Positions 8,467 through 15,906 are shown, counted from the first letter of the stretch. The stretch is 22,031 bases of DNA from Pseudopedobacter sp039918235 (GCA_039918235.1 JBDSHZ010000016.1:1-22031), one strand, 5' to 3'. Notes: a model not told the origin generated them from the sequence alone. Numbers and translations: made by a program.

Positions 8467-8513
8467 TTTGATGATTTGATGATTTGATGATTTGAAAATT
8501 TGATGATTTGAAA
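8466..8513 (+). repeat. 8-bp tandem repeat, six units
   Basis: There are six consecutive 8-bp units, ATTTGATG x3, ATTTGAAA, ATTTGATG, ATTTGAAA, with no other interruption. The array starts on the last base of the lptB stop codon. Confidence 0.9.
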
Positions 8514-8523
8514 ATGCTCATAG

Positions 8524-8599
8524 CATCTAACAAACTAAAAACTTAACAAACCAACAATCTAACCAACCACCTAACCAACCAACAACCTAACCACCTGAC
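8524..8599 (+). promoter_or_regulatory. G-free A/C-rich leader before the GH3-family gene
   Basis: There is no G from 8524 to 8596. The last third is built of related units beginning CTAACCA: CTAACCAACCAC (8559), CTAACCAACCAACAAC (8571) and CTAACCAC (8587). A small hairpin ATGCT/AGCAT (8514-8526) precedes it. As RNA it would be nearly unstructured. No promoter consensus is seen; its role, if any, is unknown. Confidence 0.45.
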
Positions 8600-10114
8600 A
8601 TGACAATTGTAAATTCCTTTATGAGCTGGTTCATGAAAAAACGTATGCACCAGATAGAGCTTTTTATGAAATATCCGGATGAAGTGCAGGAGGAATGGTT
8701 CGCAAGTTTAATAAATGATGCAGTTGGAACAGAGTGGGGAAGAAAATTCGACTATCGTTCTATTGAGAACATTAGACAGTTTAAAGAAAGAGTCCCAGTT
8801 CAAAATTACGATACCTTAAAACCTTATATAGAAAAAATGTTGAATGGCGAGCAGAACATCCTGTGGCCTTCAGAAATTAAATGGTTTGCAAAATCATCAG
8901 GAACCACCAGCGATAGAAGCAAGTTTATTCCGGTAAGTGAAGAGTCATTAGAGGAATGTCATTTCAAAGGCGGAAAAGATATGCTGGCTATTTATTGCAA
9001 CAATAGGCCGAATGCAAAAATGTTTACCGGAAAGGGTTTGGTATTGGGTGGTAGCCACCAAATCAATCAATTAAGTCCAGATTCTTATTACGGAGACCTT
9101 TCCGCAGTGATCATTAAAAACCTTCCATTTTGGGCAGAAATGATGCGTACGCCAGACATTTCCATTGCCCTGATGGATAATTATGAGGAAAAGATTGAAA
9201 AGATGGCACATGCTACCATTGATGTAAACGTCACCAATATCTCCGGTGTACCTACATGGACAATTGTGTTGGCAAAAAGAATTTTAGAAATTACCGGAAA
9301 GAAAAACCTGCTGGAAGTATGGCCTAATTTAGAGCTTTACGTTCATGGTGCTGTTAATTTTGAGCCTTATCGGGAACAGTTTAGTAAACTTATTCCTAAA
9401 GACGATATGTATTATTTGGAAACTTATAATGCTTCCGAAGGCTTCTTTGGGATTCAGGACCAAAGCGACTCTTCAGATCTTTTATTGATGCTGGATTATG
9501 GCGTTTATTATGAGTTTATTCCAATGGAGGAAATTGATAAAGAATTTCCTGATACCATATCACTAGTAGAAGTAGAACTGGATAAGAATTATGCCATCGT
9601 AATTAGTACCAATGCAGGCTTGTGGCGCTATATGATAGGCGATACCGTAAAGTTTACCTCTATTAATCCTTATCGTTTAAAAATTACGGGCAGAACCAAA
9701 CACTTTATAAACGCATTTGGAGAGGAATTGATTATTGATAATGCAGAAAAAGCATTGACAAAAGCCTGTACCGAAACCGGTGCACAGATAAGAGACTATA
9801 CAGCCTGTCCTATTTATTTCAGTGATCACGCAACCGGAGCACATGAATGGATTATAGAGTTTGAAAAGAAACCAAAAGAGTTCGAACGTTTTATTGATAT
9901 ATTGGATAACACTTTAAGAGAGGTGAATTCAGATTATGATGCCAAACGTTTTAAGGATATTGCTTTAACACGCCCAAAAGTTCATAAAGCACCCGATGGA
10001 ACTTTTTACCATTGGTTAAAATCAAAAGGTAAATTAGGAGGTCAACATAAAGTTCCGCGTTTAGCTAATGAACGTAAATATGTGGATGAATTATTGGAAA
10101 TGCTAAAAGTATAA
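8600..10114 (+). CDS. GH3 auxin-responsive-promoter family protein (acyl-adenylating enzyme)
   Basis: This 504-aa protein is a full-length bacterial member of the GH3 branch of the ANL adenylating superfamily. ATP-binding motif 1 is SSGTTSDRSKFIP (99-111), motif 2 is ETYNASEGFFG (274-284), and motif 3 is YMIGDTVKF (344-352), with GRTKHFINAFGEEL following. The C-terminal lid ends in a basic KSKGKLGGQHKVPRL segment typical of the family. Plant GH3 enzymes conjugate amino acids to jasmonate or auxin; in Bacteroidota the acid and amine substrates are unknown, so I assign only ATP-dependent acyl activation and amidation as a likely chemistry. The ATG at 8600 lies 133 bp after lptB, separated by the tandem repeat and G-free leader, so cotranscription is uncertain. 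Confidence 0.9.
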   Translation: MTIVNSFMSWFMKKRMHQIELFMKYPDEVQEEWFASLINDAVGTEWGRKFDYRSIENIRQFKERVPVQNYDTLKPYIEKMLNGEQNILWPSEIKWFAKSSGTTSDRSKFIPVSEESLEECHFKGGKDMLAIYCNNRPNAKMFTGKGLVLGGSHQINQLSPDSYYGDLSAVIIKNLPFWAEMMRTPDISIALMDNYEEKIEKMAHATIDVNVTNISGVPTWTIVLAKRILEITGKKNLLEVWPNLELYVHGAVNFEPYREQFSKLIPKDDMYYLETYNASEGFFGIQDQSDSSDLLLMLDYGVYYEFIPMEEIDKEFPDTISLVEVELDKNYAIVISTNAGLWRYMIGDTVKFTSINPYRLKITGRTKHFINAFGEELIIDNAEKALTKACTETGAQIRDYTACPIYFSDHATGAHEWIIEFEKKPKEFERFIDILDNTLREVNSDYDAKRFKDIALTRPKVHKAPDGTFYHWLKSKGKLGGQHKVPRLANERKYVDELLEMLKV

Positions 10115-10230
10115 TAGTTGTATTTTAGTTAGTTTACAATTTGTTAATACCTAATTGATAGTGAGCTAAATTACTTGATCTTATATTGCGATACCTTAAA
10201 AATTGTTGTCAATATTTAATAAATAAGGTC

Positions 10231-11010
10231 ATGAAAAAAATACTTTTTTTAATTTTTTGTATTTCATTTATTGGTTGCGCCGTGAAAAAAGCTGCTATAA
10301 ATACCGAAACTTCAAAACACATCATTGCACATCGTGGGGCATGGAAAAAGTTGGATTTACCAGAAAATTCAATTGCTTCTTTACAGCAGGCAATTAAATT
10401 AGGGTGCTATGGTTCTGAATTTGATGTTCACCTAACGGCAGATAGTGTGCTGGTAGTTAACCACGATGCTGAATTTATGGGCATGAAGATAGAAACCTCC
10501 ACTTACAGTCAACTGTTACAAAAAAAACTAAAGAACCAGGAAAGCATCCCAACTGTAGAAGCTTATTTAAAAGAAGGTCTAAAACAAAAAAAGACCAAAT
10601 TAATATTAGAGGTTAAACCATCTGTCATCAGTAAAGAAAGAACCTTGGCACTAACCAAAAGGGTAATGGACATGGTAAAGTATTTAAAGGCTGAAAAATT
10701 AATGGAATACATCAGTTTTGATTATGATGCCTGCAAAATGATCATACAATTAGATGCTAATGCAAAAGTTGCTTATTTAAAAGGAGATGTAAATCCTGAA
10801 AAGTTAAAATCAGACGGTTTTGATGGTTTAGACTATCATTATAGTGTATTTCAGAAACAACCGGCGTGGCTTGCTCAAGCACATCCACTAGGATTAATGA
10901 TTAACAGTTGGACAGTAAATGATAAAGAAACCGCCTTATGGTTAATGGAAAATAAAGCAGATTTTATTACCACCAATGAACCCGAACTTTTAATCTCGCT
11001 TGAGAAATAG
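10231..11010 (+). CDS. Lipoprotein glycerophosphodiester phosphodiesterase family protein
   Basis: This 259-aa protein begins with a lipoprotein signal (MKKILFLIFCISFIGC, lipobox Cys16), so it is exported and lipid-anchored. The GDPD TIM-barrel follows: His33-Arg34 in AHRGAW, PENS at 43-46, Glu62 and Asp64 in GSEFDVHLTAD, and His77 in VVNHDAE. These match the catalytic His pair and metal-binding acidic residues of the GlpQ/UgpQ-like family, which hydrolyse glycerophosphodiesters to glycerol-3-phosphate and an alcohol. Later elements are LILEVKP, YISFDYD, and WTVND followed by ITTNEPELL at the end. The ATG at 10231 gives a clean signal peptide; 15 upstream in-frame codons (from 10186) lack signal-peptide character. 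It stands alone, converging with the zinc-finger gene 8 bp downstream. Confidence 0.92.
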   Translation: MKKILFLIFCISFIGCAVKKAAINTETSKHIIAHRGAWKKLDLPENSIASLQQAIKLGCYGSEFDVHLTADSVLVVNHDAEFMGMKIETSTYSQLLQKKLKNQESIPTVEAYLKEGLKQKKTKLILEVKPSVISKERTLALTKRVMDMVKYLKAEKLMEYISFDYDACKMIIQLDANAKVAYLKGDVNPEKLKSDGFDGLDYHYSVFQKQPAWLAQAHPLGLMINSWTVNDKETALWLMENKADFITTNEPELLISLEK

Positions 11011-11018
11011 AATTATAT

Positions 11019-11294
11019 TTAATAGCTGGCAAAAACCTGATCTTCATTACACCAAATCCATCTTTCTCCAGGCTCTGCAGAAGTTATTACTGGATGCTGA
11101 GTTGCATGAAAATGTTTGGTCATGTGCTGATTGGGAGAATCGTCACAACAAAGCGTTGTACCACAGGTTTGGCAGGTACGTAAATGAAGCCATCTGGCAC
11201 CTACTTTTCTGCATTCCTCACAAACATAATCAGTAGTCTTTTTTATTGCTGCAAGGCCTAAAATATGCTTACAGCTCTCCATATTATTTTCCAT
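11019..11294 (-). CDS. UBP-type zinc finger domain-containing protein
   Basis: This 91-aa protein is almost entirely one zf-UBP domain. The likely zinc ligands are Cys8, His10, Cys25, Cys28, Cys41, Cys44, Cys49, His57, His61 and His67, in the order C-x-H...C-x2-C...C-x2-C...C-x7-H-x3-H-x5-H. That ligand pattern is the eukaryotic BUZ/ZnF-UBP arrangement known from ubiquitin hydrolases and HDAC6. The conserved aromatic residues W79 and W81 near the end fit the fold. Bacterial versions are small, stand-alone and of unknown function; there is no ubiquitin system to bind here. An in-frame Met at codon 5 is an alternative start. It converges with the GDPD gene and has its own upstream region of about 300 bp. 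Confidence 0.85.
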   Translation of the reverse strand: MENNMESCKHILGLAAIKKTTDYVCEECRKVGARWLHLRTCQTCGTTLCCDDSPNQHMTKHFHATQHPVITSAEPGERWIWCNEDQVFASY

Positions 11295-11592
11295 ATTTTT
11301 GATATTAAGCTAATTTGTATAAATATAATTTAAATAAATAGTATTTCATAAAATACTGAAATTGATTGTTTTATCTTTTTAATGATAACTATTATAATAA
11401 TGAAAAAAAACATCCCACTTTTTTAGCTGATCATGTTTTCCAGTTATCATTGCCGATAATTAAATAGTTTTTTCAATTGAAATGCGGAGCACCCAACGTT
11501 AATTATTAAACAAAAATTGCTTTTCTTTATAAAAAAATAAAAAAGACTGCAGCCTTTATGCAAAACGTATCATCTTGCATACAGAACCTTAT
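11295..11592. other. Intergenic region between divergent zf-UBP and ECF sigma genes
   Basis: No gene is seen in these 298 bases. The AT content is very high. A hairpin with 7-bp arms AGTATTT (11340-11346)/AAATACT (11351-11357) and a 4-nt loop lies about 45 bp upstream of the zf-UBP start and could be an operator for it. No exact TAnnTTTG box with a good -33 partner was found on either strand, so both promoters remain unassigned. Confidence 0.4.
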
Positions 11593-12165
11593 ATGATTGT
11601 GCAACACAAATACAATTTAGAAGAAATATTAAAAGGGTGCCAAGCCGGTGAGCGGAAGTATCAAGAGTTACTATATAATACTACTTCAGCAAAAATGCTG
11701 GGGATTTGTATGCGTTATGCTAAAGATCATTTTGAAGCGGAAGACATGATGCAAACAGGTTTTGTAAAGGTGTTTAGAAAGCTGAATGATTTTAGAGGAG
11801 AGGGCTCTTTTGAAGGTTGGATGCGCAGAATAATGGTACACACTTCCATTGAATTTTATCGCAAAAACCTGAGGACATTGAATATGGTTGATATAGACGA
11901 AACCTACGACCATGAAGCTTCAACTGCATTTGACATGAGTAGTTTGAATGTTAAAGATTTGATGCGACTGATCCAAAATTTGAGCAGCGGTTACAGAATG
12001 GTATTTAATATGTATGCAGTAGAAGGATTTTCACATAAAGAAATAGCCGAAGAGCTGGGGATTACAGAAGGAGCGAGTAAATCGCAACTTTCCAGAGCAA
12101 GGGCAATATTAAGAGAACAAGTTTTAAAATTAGAGGGATACAAAAATGAAGCAAGTTTCGGATAA
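11593..12165 (+). CDS. ECF-type RNA polymerase sigma-70 factor
   Basis: This 190-aa protein has the two conserved sigma regions of the ECF class. Region 2 covers about residues 25-95: MLGICMRYAKDHFEAEDMMQTGFVKVF, then FEGWMRRIMVHTSIEFYRK. Region 4 covers about 125-180: LSSGYRMVFNMYAVEGFSHKEIAEELG, then EGASKSQLSRAR, a clear helix-turn-helix. Regions 1.1 and 3 are absent. The ATG at 11593 is chosen; an upstream TTG (11575) adds only six codons. The downstream gene starts inside its last 20 bases, which points to translational coupling with a likely membrane-bound regulator. The target promoters are unknown, but the linked beta-barrel gene is a natural candidate. Confidence 0.92.
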   Translation: MIVQHKYNLEEILKGCQAGERKYQELLYNTTSAKMLGICMRYAKDHFEAEDMMQTGFVKVFRKLNDFRGEGSFEGWMRRIMVHTSIEFYRKNLRTLNMVDIDETYDHEASTAFDMSSLNVKDLMRLIQNLSSGYRMVFNMYAVEGFSHKEIAEELGITEGASKSQLSRARAILREQVLKLEGYKNEASFG

Positions 12166-12973
12166 AGAATTTGATGGACTTTTTAAATCTTCTTTTGAAG
12201 ATTTTGAAGTACAGCCATCCGCCAAAAGCTGGGAAAAAATTACCAATCAACTGGATGCAAAACCAGCTGGTAAAAAAATCCCAATATTTTGGAGCGTGGC
12301 TGCGAGTGTAATTGTGGTTTTAGGAATTGGAATAGGTTTATATACTAAACCTACTGCTGTTATAAAACTTAGGCCAGATCAAACTGAGGAGATGATGGCT
12401 AATTTAGAAAGTGAAAGAACCAAAGGTGAATTAGCTGAAGATAATAGGGCAAATGTTGCTGTTGAAAACATAACAGAAGGGCAAAATTATACTGCTTCGC
12501 ACAGTTCATTTACACCTATTGATAACAGTAAAGAACTAGCAGCTTTAAATAGTGTTGCATCAGAAAAAAATATTTCTAATGATGCAACCAAAGGCACTAC
12601 TAATAGCGTCTTAAATACAAACACGGCAATACAAAACACAAAGCAGCAAGAACTTGTACAAGTAAAGCCAAACAGACCTACAACAGTAACAGAACGGATT
12701 TTAGCGGAAGAAGCTTCAAAAATAAAACCGGAACTAGAAACCAAACATGAAACTGTTTTAGCTCAAAACACAATTGATGAAAACCTGGGGAATAGCGCTA
12801 ACATCAACAGGAGATCAAAAATAAAATCAGTTGGAGACTTAGTAAATTTTGTTGTCGCCAAGGTGGACAAAAGAGATGACAAGATCATCGAAGTAAGTAG
12901 AACAGATGAAAGTGATAATGAGGTAACTGGAATAAATTTAGGTTTATTCAAATTTAGAAAATCAGAAAAATAA
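12146..12973 (+). CDS. Single-span membrane protein, probable anti-sigma-like regulator
   Basis: This 275-aa protein belongs to no family I can name with certainty. The N-terminal 40 residues are cytoplasmic and include FEDFEVQPSAKSWEKITNQL, a short motif typical of the Bacteroidota proteins encoded just after ECF sigma factors. One transmembrane helix follows (about 47-66, FWSVAASVIVVLGIGIGLY). The remaining roughly 200 residues are low-complexity, rich in Asn, Thr, Ser, Glu and Lys, and would be periplasmic. It overlaps the sigma gene by 20 bp. Position and topology suggest that it holds or senses for the sigma factor, but there is no recognisable zinc-binding anti-sigma domain, so the anti-sigma role is inference. 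Confidence 0.65.
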   Translation: MKQVSDKEFDGLFKSSFEDFEVQPSAKSWEKITNQLDAKPAGKKIPIFWSVAASVIVVLGIGIGLYTKPTAVIKLRPDQTEEMMANLESERTKGELAEDNRANVAVENITEGQNYTASHSSFTPIDNSKELAALNSVASEKNISNDATKGTTNSVLNTNTAIQNTKQQELVQVKPNRPTTVTERILAEEASKIKPELETKHETVLAQNTIDENLGNSANINRRSKIKSVGDLVNFVVAKVDKRDDKIIEVSRTDESDNEVTGINLGLFKFRKSEK

Positions 12974-13005
12974 TTGCCTTAAAAGGCTTTAAAAACTAAA
13001 AGAAG

Positions 13006-13830
13006 ATGAAAAGAATATATTTAACTGTAATTGGCCTTGCCATGCTTGGTCTTACAACAAAAGCTCAGGAACAGGATACTGTAATCACTAAAACCAAAAA
13101 AGACGGTAATACAGTAGTCACTATCGGAAACGGTTCTGTTAAAATTATGGTAGGTGACAAAGATACTACCATAGTAAAAAAGGAAAAGAAGACCGTAAAA
13201 TACCCTAAAGCAACATTCGGTTTAACTTTTGAGCATTTTGATATTGGCCTAAGCCAATACCATACAGGATCAGATTTTGGAGCACCAACTGGTTACGATT
13301 ATTTGGAAACTGAAACTTGGAAAACCAGCAACGTAGGTTTTGATTTTGCCCAGATGGGCATCAGATTTAACCCTAATTTTAAAGTGATGTTGGCAGCAGG
13401 TTTAGATTGGAACCATATGCGGTTGAAACAAAATGTGACTATTCAACCTGAGAAATCAACTTTAACCGCGGTTGACGATTCACCTATTCAATACGACAAA
13501 AACAGGTTTTCAAGCCGTTATTTAAGAGTACCATTATATTTTGAATACCGCACTCCACAGAATGGCAAAGGTAAGAGAGCGTCTATAGTATTTGGTCCTG
13601 AAGTAGGCTTCTTGCTAAATGGAAAAGTAAAGCAAAAAAGTGGGGAGAACGGAAAAGTGAAATTTAAAGACGATTACAATTTTGAGCCTTTCCGTTATGG
13701 AGCAAACTTAAGAGTAGGATATGGCGGTGCAGGATTATTCTTTAAATATTATATGAATGATGTTTTTGCGAAAGGTGAAGGTCCAGCAGATTTCAAAAAT
13801 CTAAACTTAGGTTTAACCTTTGGTTTCTAA
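13006..13830 (+). CDS. Small outer-membrane beta-barrel protein
   Basis: This 274-aa protein has a signal peptide (about 1-20, ending TKAQ), a short Lys/Thr-rich periplasmic segment (21-65), and then a region of alternating hydrophobic/aromatic and polar residues typical of an eight- to ten-stranded PorT/OmpW-like beta-barrel (YPKATFGLTFEHFDIGLS, VMLAAGLDWNHM, YLRVPLYFEYR, GANLRVGYGGAGLFFKYY). It ends in GLTFGF, with the C-terminal Phe used by the barrel-assembly machinery. It lies 32 bp after the anti-sigma-like gene and before a strong terminator, so sigma factor, regulator and barrel form one transcription unit. The specific function is unknown. Confidence 0.75.
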   Translation: MKRIYLTVIGLAMLGLTTKAQEQDTVITKTKKDGNTVVTIGNGSVKIMVGDKDTTIVKKEKKTVKYPKATFGLTFEHFDIGLSQYHTGSDFGAPTGYDYLETETWKTSNVGFDFAQMGIRFNPNFKVMLAAGLDWNHMRLKQNVTIQPEKSTLTAVDDSPIQYDKNRFSSRYLRVPLYFEYRTPQNGKGKRASIVFGPEVGFLLNGKVKQKSGENGKVKFKDDYNFEPFRYGANLRVGYGGAGLFFKYYMNDVFAKGEGPADFKNLNLGLTFGF

Positions 13831-13850
13831 TTAGAAAATCATATATCAAG

Positions 13851-13881
13851 GCCCTATCCAGATAATGGATAGGGCTTTTTT
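13851..13881 (+). terminator. Rho-independent terminator after the beta-barrel gene
   Basis: Perfect 10-bp stem GCCCTATCCA/TGGATAGGGC, loop GATAA, then a run of six T. It ends the sigma-regulator-barrel operon. Confidence 0.93.
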
Positions 13882-13953
13882 GGTTTAAATTTTAAAATTA
13901 AGCCCAGCCTGTCATTTTTTTTTATCTTTACGCCCCGTTAAAAAAGCATTGTA

Positions 13954-14934
13954 ATGTCGCTGTTGCAGATAAAAAATGTAAGTAAAAATTTTTTGGAAGG
14001 AATGCCATCTGGTGTTTCAGCAATAGACCTTGAAATTAATTCTGGAGACATTGTAACCATTTTAGGGGAAAGCGGAAGTGGCAAAACCACTTTATTAAAA
14101 TTGATATACGGTTATTTGGTCCCGCAGGAAGGCGAAGTGTTGTATAAAAATGAGCGCATTAAAGGGCCTACCGAAAAGTTGATTCCTGGGCATGACGAAA
14201 TGAAGATGGTGACCCAAGAGCTCACCTTAAATCTGTACGCTAAAGTTTTCGATAATATTGCTTCCCTGCTTTCTAATACCGATTTAGAAGCAAAAGCAGA
14301 GCTGACCTTACAAACCATGGAGTTTTTAAGGATTGATCACCTGGCGGAAAAAAAGATTGTAGAATTAAGCGGAGGCGAACAGCAGCGTGTAGCCATTGCC
14401 AGAGCAGTAATTACGGAGCCAAAGGTTTTGTTATTAGATGAACCCTTTAGTCAGGTAGATTCCATTTTGAAACGCCAGTTGAGAGATGATATTGAAAGGT
14501 TGGCTAAGTTTTTAAAAATGACCATTGTGATGGTTTCTCACGATCCTACTGATGGTTTGGCTTTATCCAATCAACTGATCATCATTAAGGATGGAAAAAT
14601 ATTGAGAGCCGGAAAACCTAAAGATTTATATTTCAATCCAGAATATGCTTATGTGGCCAGCTTGTTAGGTAAAGCCAATATACTAAAAGGGTATTCTTTT
14701 TTGCCCAATCAGCAGGAGGCATTTGCGGTATATCCAAACCATATACAGCTATCTCAAAGTGAAGAGTCAATAAAGGCCACAGTAAAAAGTACTCACTTCA
14801 GTGGTGCTTTCCAGGAAGTGGAAATAGTGATAGAAGGAAAGGTACTCCTAGTGCATGATTTTCAATTTCTTCCGCTTCAACATCATGATCAAATTGGTTT
14901 TGAAATCACTCATTTTCATACCTTAATAGGTTAA
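13954..14934 (+). CDS. Orphan ABC transporter ATP-binding protein with C-terminal TOBE-like region
   Basis: This 326-aa protein has an intact nucleotide-binding domain: Walker A GESGSGKT (38-45), Q-loop Gln88 in MVTQEL, signature ELSGGEQQRVAIARA (137-151), Walker B VLLLDEPFSQVD (158-169), and the switch His196 in VSHDPTDG. The C-terminal 90 residues (about 237-326, starting YLYVASLLGKAN-type sequence) form a TOBE-like regulatory extension as in PotA/FbpC/CysA-type import ATPases. No permease or binding protein is encoded beside it, so the substrate is unknown; in Bacteroidota such orphan PotA-like ATPases are frequent. It has a gap of 72 bp after the upstream terminator and thus its own promoter. 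A hairpin spans its stop codon. Confidence 0.85.
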   Translation: MSLLQIKNVSKNFLEGMPSGVSAIDLEINSGDIVTILGESGSGKTTLLKLIYGYLVPQEGEVLYKNERIKGPTEKLIPGHDEMKMVTQELTLNLYAKVFDNIASLLSNTDLEAKAELTLQTMEFLRIDHLAEKKIVELSGGEQQRVAIARAVITEPKVLLLDEPFSQVDSILKRQLRDDIERLAKFLKMTIVMVSHDPTDGLALSNQLIIIKDGKILRAGKPKDLYFNPEYAYVASLLGKANILKGYSFLPNQQEAFAVYPNHIQLSQSEESIKATVKSTHFSGAFQEVEIVIEGKVLLVHDFQFLPLQHHDQIGFEITHFHTLIG

Positions 14935-14939
14935 GGTAT
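14918..14939 (+). terminator. Hairpin spanning the ABC ATPase stop codon
   Basis: Perfect 9-bp stem ATACCTTAA/TTAAGGTAT with a 4-nt loop; the stop codon TAA (14932-14934) lies in the right arm. No T-tract follows, so it is a weak or non-canonical terminator or an mRNA 3'-end stabiliser. Confidence 0.4.
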
Positions 14940-15007
14940 TGTGTTGGCTCTATCCACATTATCAAGCCAAGAAAAAGACCTTAATTGAGCTTATTTTCGC
15001 CCTTGGC

Positions 15008-15114
15008 GGTTGCGGTTGCGATGAAGAAATTAAAGTACTTCCTTTATAGCAACCGGCGCAGGCGGGAGTTTTTGGGTACTTTTTTCGGAAAAAAGTACCT
15101 GCCATTGCCCGGCA
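15008..15114. repeat. GC-rich palindromic REP-like intergenic element
   Basis: Within an AT-rich intergenic region this block contains three nested inverted repeats. CGGTTGC (15013-15019) pairs with GCAACCG (15049-15055) and encloses the palindrome AAGTACTT (15033-15040). GGTACTTTTTTC (15075-15086) and GAAAAAAGTACC (15088-15099) form 12-bp arms around one base. TGCC (15100-15103) pairs with GGCA (15111-15114). The 'GTAC' core recurs. A dispersed repetitive palindrome is the likely explanation; no transposase is nearby. Confidence 0.5.
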
Positions 15115-15219
15115 GAGGGTAGAAAAGGTTGTGTGGGAATGCCAAAATTAATTATTAGAGTAAAAGAATATAACATCTCGTTGGAGATAATATCCAAAAC
15201 TAACTTTGATTTAACACAA

Positions 15220-15741
15220 TTAAAATTTAATAAACCTATCCATCTGGTCTCCTGTAAATTTAAGGGTATCATCTTTAAAAAGTTCACCATTTTCATTCAG
15301 CTCTAAATTTACATATGGGATATGGATTTTAAGCGGAAGCACATGCATATTAATGTAGTTGCAGATTCCTGTAAAATGTTCTATACCTCTAATATTTCCA
15401 TATTTACCTGTAGAAATACCCACAAGTGCTACCTTTTTATCAAAAAATGATTCAGGAAATTTACAGGCATCTATAAAAAGTTTAAGAATGCCTGGGAAAC
15501 TACCATTGTATTCGGGGATGATGAAAATAAATTTTTTAGCCTCAGTAACCTGATTTTGTATTTTCTGAAAAGCTTCACTACGTTTCCCATAAAGATCACT
15601 ATGGATAAGCGTTTCTGGTAAATCTGTTAAAGAAAGAAATTGAGTTTCCAAACCCTTCAATGCTAACGTATTCTGATAATATTTCGCTACTTTATAGGTG
15701 TTACTGTTAGTTCTGTTCGTTGCTGATACAATTAATGTCAT
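15220..15741 (-). CDS. NADPH-dependent FMN reductase family protein
   Basis: This 173-aa flavodoxin-fold protein has the N-terminal flavin-phosphate loop SATNRTNSNTYKVAKYY (6-22), equivalent to the 'GS.R..S' motif, and the diagnostic PEYNGSFPGILKLFIDA (76-92), which shapes the FMN site. It then shows VALVGISTGKYGNIRGIEHF, matching the third flavin loop. Members reduce FMN, quinones, azo dyes or chromate with NAD(P)H; the true substrate is not predictable. The length is typical. It is transcribed away from parA, from a 165-bp shared upstream region, and its 3' end faces the REP-like element. Confidence 0.88.
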   Translation of the reverse strand: MTLIVSATNRTNSNTYKVAKYYQNTLALKGLETQFLSLTDLPETLIHSDLYGKRSEAFQKIQNQVTEAKKFIFIIPEYNGSFPGILKLFIDACKFPESFFDKKVALVGISTGKYGNIRGIEHFTGICNYINMHVLPLKIHIPYVNLELNENGELFKDDTLKFTGDQMDRFIKF

Positions 15742-15857
15742 GCTGTTTTTGTTTATAAATTGGTTTAACGTGTGGAAATAGATATTGTTTAAATTTGTAT
15801 CTTGCCCACTTATTGAAAAGGGTTAAAACTAGTCTAAAGTACAAAAATTAGCGTATT

Positions 15858-15865
15858 TACCTTTG
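15858..15865 (+). promoter_or_regulatory. Predicted -7 box of the parA operon
   Basis: TACCTTTG matches TAnnTTTG exactly, 41 bp before the parA ATG. No TTTG lies at the expected -33 spacing, so support rests on the -7 box and position. Confidence 0.4.
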
Positions 15866-15906
15866 CTTAATAAGCGGATATAGAAAGCATCAAAAGGAAA
15901 TTATAA

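Noticed and set aside
11000..11236. Plus-strand frame of 78 codons opposite the zinc finger gene
   Set aside because: It is the antisense of the well-supported zf-UBP gene, whose zinc ligands are all in the minus frame.
12976..12987. GCCTT-AA-AAGGC hairpin between anti-sigma-like and barrel genes as terminator
   Set aside because: The stem is five pairs with a 2-nt loop and no real T-tract; the genes are only 32 bp apart and look cotranscribed.
13923..13930. TATCTTTA as a -7 box for the ABC ATPase
   Set aside because: The last position is not G and no TTTG lies at 17-23 bp upstream; the promoter remains unassigned.
15030..15296. Minus-strand open frame of 88 codons at the end of the FMN reductase gene
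   Set aside because: It overlaps the 3' end of the FMN reductase in another frame and otherwise crosses the REP-like palindromes; its translation has no family features.
15763..15776. Possible parS site upstream of parA
   Set aside because: GTTTAACGTG matches the left half of the parS palindrome but the right half is not the mirror image, so a 16-bp parS is not supported.
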